Below, piece after piece: positions 4,636-5,440 of a stretch of DNA of 5,440 nt. The DNA comes from an uncultured Erysipelotrichaceae bacterium (GTDB lineage Bacteria > Bacillota_I > Bacilli_A > RF39 > UBA660). The translations under genes were made by a program, and so were the position numbers. Under the pieces are notes generated by a model. The model saw only the letters and a program-made list of their open reading frames with translations. It made no database searches and had not been told where the DNA came from. How positions within the stretch are numbered: the stretch's first letter is position 1; every line of letters begins with the position of its first letter. Location of the stretch: assembly GCA_902766815.1 (NCBI GenBank), contig CACXEZ010000122.1, positions 1-5,440 of the forward strand. Direction: 5' to 3'.

Positions 4636-5048
4636 TTTTATGATGTTCCAACTTCTTTTGGATGAAGTGTTCATGTTGATACTCAAGATTGGTTTATCGT
4701 ACTACAAAATTAAGAGAATCTTATAAAAAGTAAAGAAGAGAGTAGAATCGATAATTTACCGTTTTTAATATATTGTTTAGAGGATAATGATGTAGATTAT
4801 CAAATTCATATAATTTACTGACTAATTTTTTTGATGGGTATACGATAAATATTAGTTTAATGATTAAAAATATTGGTGTGAATGCTATTAGAAAATGTTA
4901 TTTACAAATATGTAACGATTCTTTAAATAATTTTAATTTGTAGTGTTAATGGCAATGAAAATACTAAAAAAAGAGTTGCGTTTTTGAAGAAGAATTATTA
5001 AGATCTAAGCCTCAAACCATTATAAATTCTAATAATGTAGAAAAATAA
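4636..5048 (+). pseudogene. Decayed coding region in alternating frames, unknown family
   Basis: No intact gene lies between yigZ and the regulator, but protein-like fragments do. Frame A (4636-4818) reads FYDVPTSFG, stop, SVHVDTQDWFIVLQN, stop, ENLIKSKEESRIDNLPFLIY, CLEDNDVDYQIHIIY, stop. Frame B (4815-4940) takes over with LLTNFFDGYTINISLMIKN, IGVNAIRKCYLQICND, SLNNFNL. Frame A returns as VNGNENTKKRVAFLKKNY (4945-4998). Frame B then resumes as FEEELLRSKPQTIINSNNVE (4983-5042) and K, with a stop at 5046-5048. The pieces follow each other with little overlap, as expected after small insertions or deletions in one gene, or in two neighbouring genes. There is no intact start with a ribosome binding site. 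Stops at 4663, 4711, 4819 and 4941 break the frames. Function is unknown. Very AT-rich DNA gives some open stretches by chance, so decay is likely rather than proven. Confidence 0.45.
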
Positions 5049-5071
5049 TATTTAAAAAAACCAGAAGCTAA

Positions 5072-5088
5072 TTGACAGATGCTTGACA
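5072..5088 (+). repeat. Direct repeat of TTGACA (11-base period) before the regulator gene
   Basis: TTGACA occurs at 5072-5077 and again at 5083-5088, one helical turn apart. The second copy is the -35 of the promoter. The first has no -10 at a suitable distance. It may be a regulator half-site, a spare -35, or chance. Confidence 0.5.
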
Positions 5089-5110
5089 TATTTAAAAGAC
5101 ATGATACAAT
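5083..5110 (+). promoter_or_regulatory. Sigma-A promoter of the helix-turn-helix gene
   Basis: TTGACA (5083-5088) is a perfect -35. After 16 bases comes TACAAT (5105-5110), preceded by TG to make an extended -10 (TGATACAAT). Transcription would start near 5117, within or just before the ribosome binding site AGGAGAGGGTG (5117-5127). Confidence 0.7.
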
Positions 5111-5131
5111 ATAATTAGGAGAGGGTGAAAC

Positions 5132-5440
5132 ATGAATACCGTAGAAAAAATTAATTTAATATTAAAGAAGACAAATATTTCAAAAGTAAATTTAGCAAAG
5201 TATTTAGGTGTATCTAGGCAAATGGTTTACAATTATTTGGATAGCGATGATTTAAATAAAATGCCTGCTGAAAAATGTCAATTACTATTTAAATTATTAG
5301 AAGTTAAAAGTTGTGAAGAAATTGTGAGCAAAGAACTTACTGATGAATATTTACAAAGTGTTTCTAATAAGATATTTAGTTTTAGGAAACCTACTGTTAA
5401 AAAGGATGAGATTATAGAGTTATCTGGTTTAAAAAAGGAA
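5132..5440 (+). CDS. Small XRE-like helix-turn-helix transcriptional regulator, 3' end outside window
   Basis: The ATG at 5132 lies 4 bases after an AGGAGAGGGTG ribosome binding site (5117-5127). 103 codons stay open to the right edge. Residues 1-36 form a helix-turn-helix: MNTVEKINLILKKTN is the first helix, then ISKVNLAKYLGV and SRQMVYNYLDS (about 17-38) give the paired helices typical of lambda-repressor/XRE-type domains. Next comes a helical segment with MPAEKCQLLFKLLEVKSCEE (44-63), normal for the rest of such a domain. From about residue 66 the protein is charged (KELTDEYLQSVSNKIFSFRK; VKKDEIIELSGLKK) and may begin a second region for dimerisation or ligand sensing; its end is not visible. 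It is probably a cytoplasmic DNA-binding protein, and self-regulation through the TTGACA repeat at its promoter is possible. Its targets cannot be told from this window. Confidence 0.85.
   Translation, partial: MNTVEKINLILKKTNISKVNLAKYLGVSRQMVYNYLDSDDLNKMPAEKCQLLFKLLEVKSCEEIVSKELTDEYLQSVSNKIFSFRKPTVKKDEIIELSGLKKE

Noticed and set aside
4559..4651. Longer yigZ reading frame starting at 4651
   Set aside because: The 31 extra residues do not resemble the family, a TATAAT promoter lies inside them, and the ATG at 4558 has a ribosome binding site just before the conserved core.
4640..4726. 28-codon plus-strand ORF starting ATG ATG
   Set aside because: It has no ribosome binding site, and it overlaps a more protein-like relic frame.
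1..5440. CRISPR arrays, tRNA or rRNA genes, insertion sequences, attachment sites
   Set aside because: I saw no regularly spaced repeats, GC-rich folded RNA-like segments, transposase fragments or terminal inverted repeats on either strand.

Overview
The window is strongly AT-rich and carries the alpha/beta-type spore protein and SpoIVB peptidase of an endospore former. It therefore comes from a low-GC Bacillota, probably an uncultured Bacilli- or Clostridia-like lineage; the sequence alone does not place it further. All five complete genes end in TAA. Ribosome binding sites are strong AGGAGG types and promoters are close to the sigma-A consensus. The standard bacterial code (table 11) fits every intact gene.

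Layout from left to right. (1) Minus strand: the 5' part of a small acid-soluble spore protein gene runs off the left edge and is preceded by a forespore (sigma-G-like) promoter. (2) Minus strand: thiI, for tRNA 4-thiouridine synthesis, has a textbook TTGACA-17-TATAAT promoter. (3) Plus strand, about 1500-1955: a small membrane-anchored or secreted protein gene keeps one reading frame but is interrupted by three stop codons. (4) Plus strand: two small genes of unknown function (78 and 132 aa), each with its own extended -10 promoter and a strong ribosome binding site. (5) A 16-bp-stem bidirectional terminator contains the stop codon of spoIVB and overlaps that of the 132-aa gene. (6) Minus strand: spoIVB has a TTG start, a signal or anchor segment, a PDZ domain and an S55 peptidase domain with all three catalytic residues. 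(7) Minus strand: yigZ (IMPACT/UPF0029 family). Its real start is about 93 bases inside the longest possible ORF. (8) Plus strand, about 4636-5048: relics of a decayed coding region in alternating frames. (9) Plus strand: the first 103 codons of a small helix-turn-helix regulator, preceded by a promoter with a duplicated TTGACA, run off the right edge.

The genes fall into two themes. The spore protein gene and spoIVB belong to the forespore programme: SASP protects spore DNA, and SpoIVB sends the forespore-to-mother-cell signal. thiI and yigZ are housekeeping genes with their own promoters. Between them lie short lineage-specific genes and two decayed genes, so these intergenic segments look like sites of gene gain and loss. 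I found no CRISPR array, tRNA, rRNA, insertion sequence or convincing complete new system. The best leads are the compact SpoIVB, the two decayed genes, the unknown 78/132-aa pair and the duplicated -35 element before the regulator.
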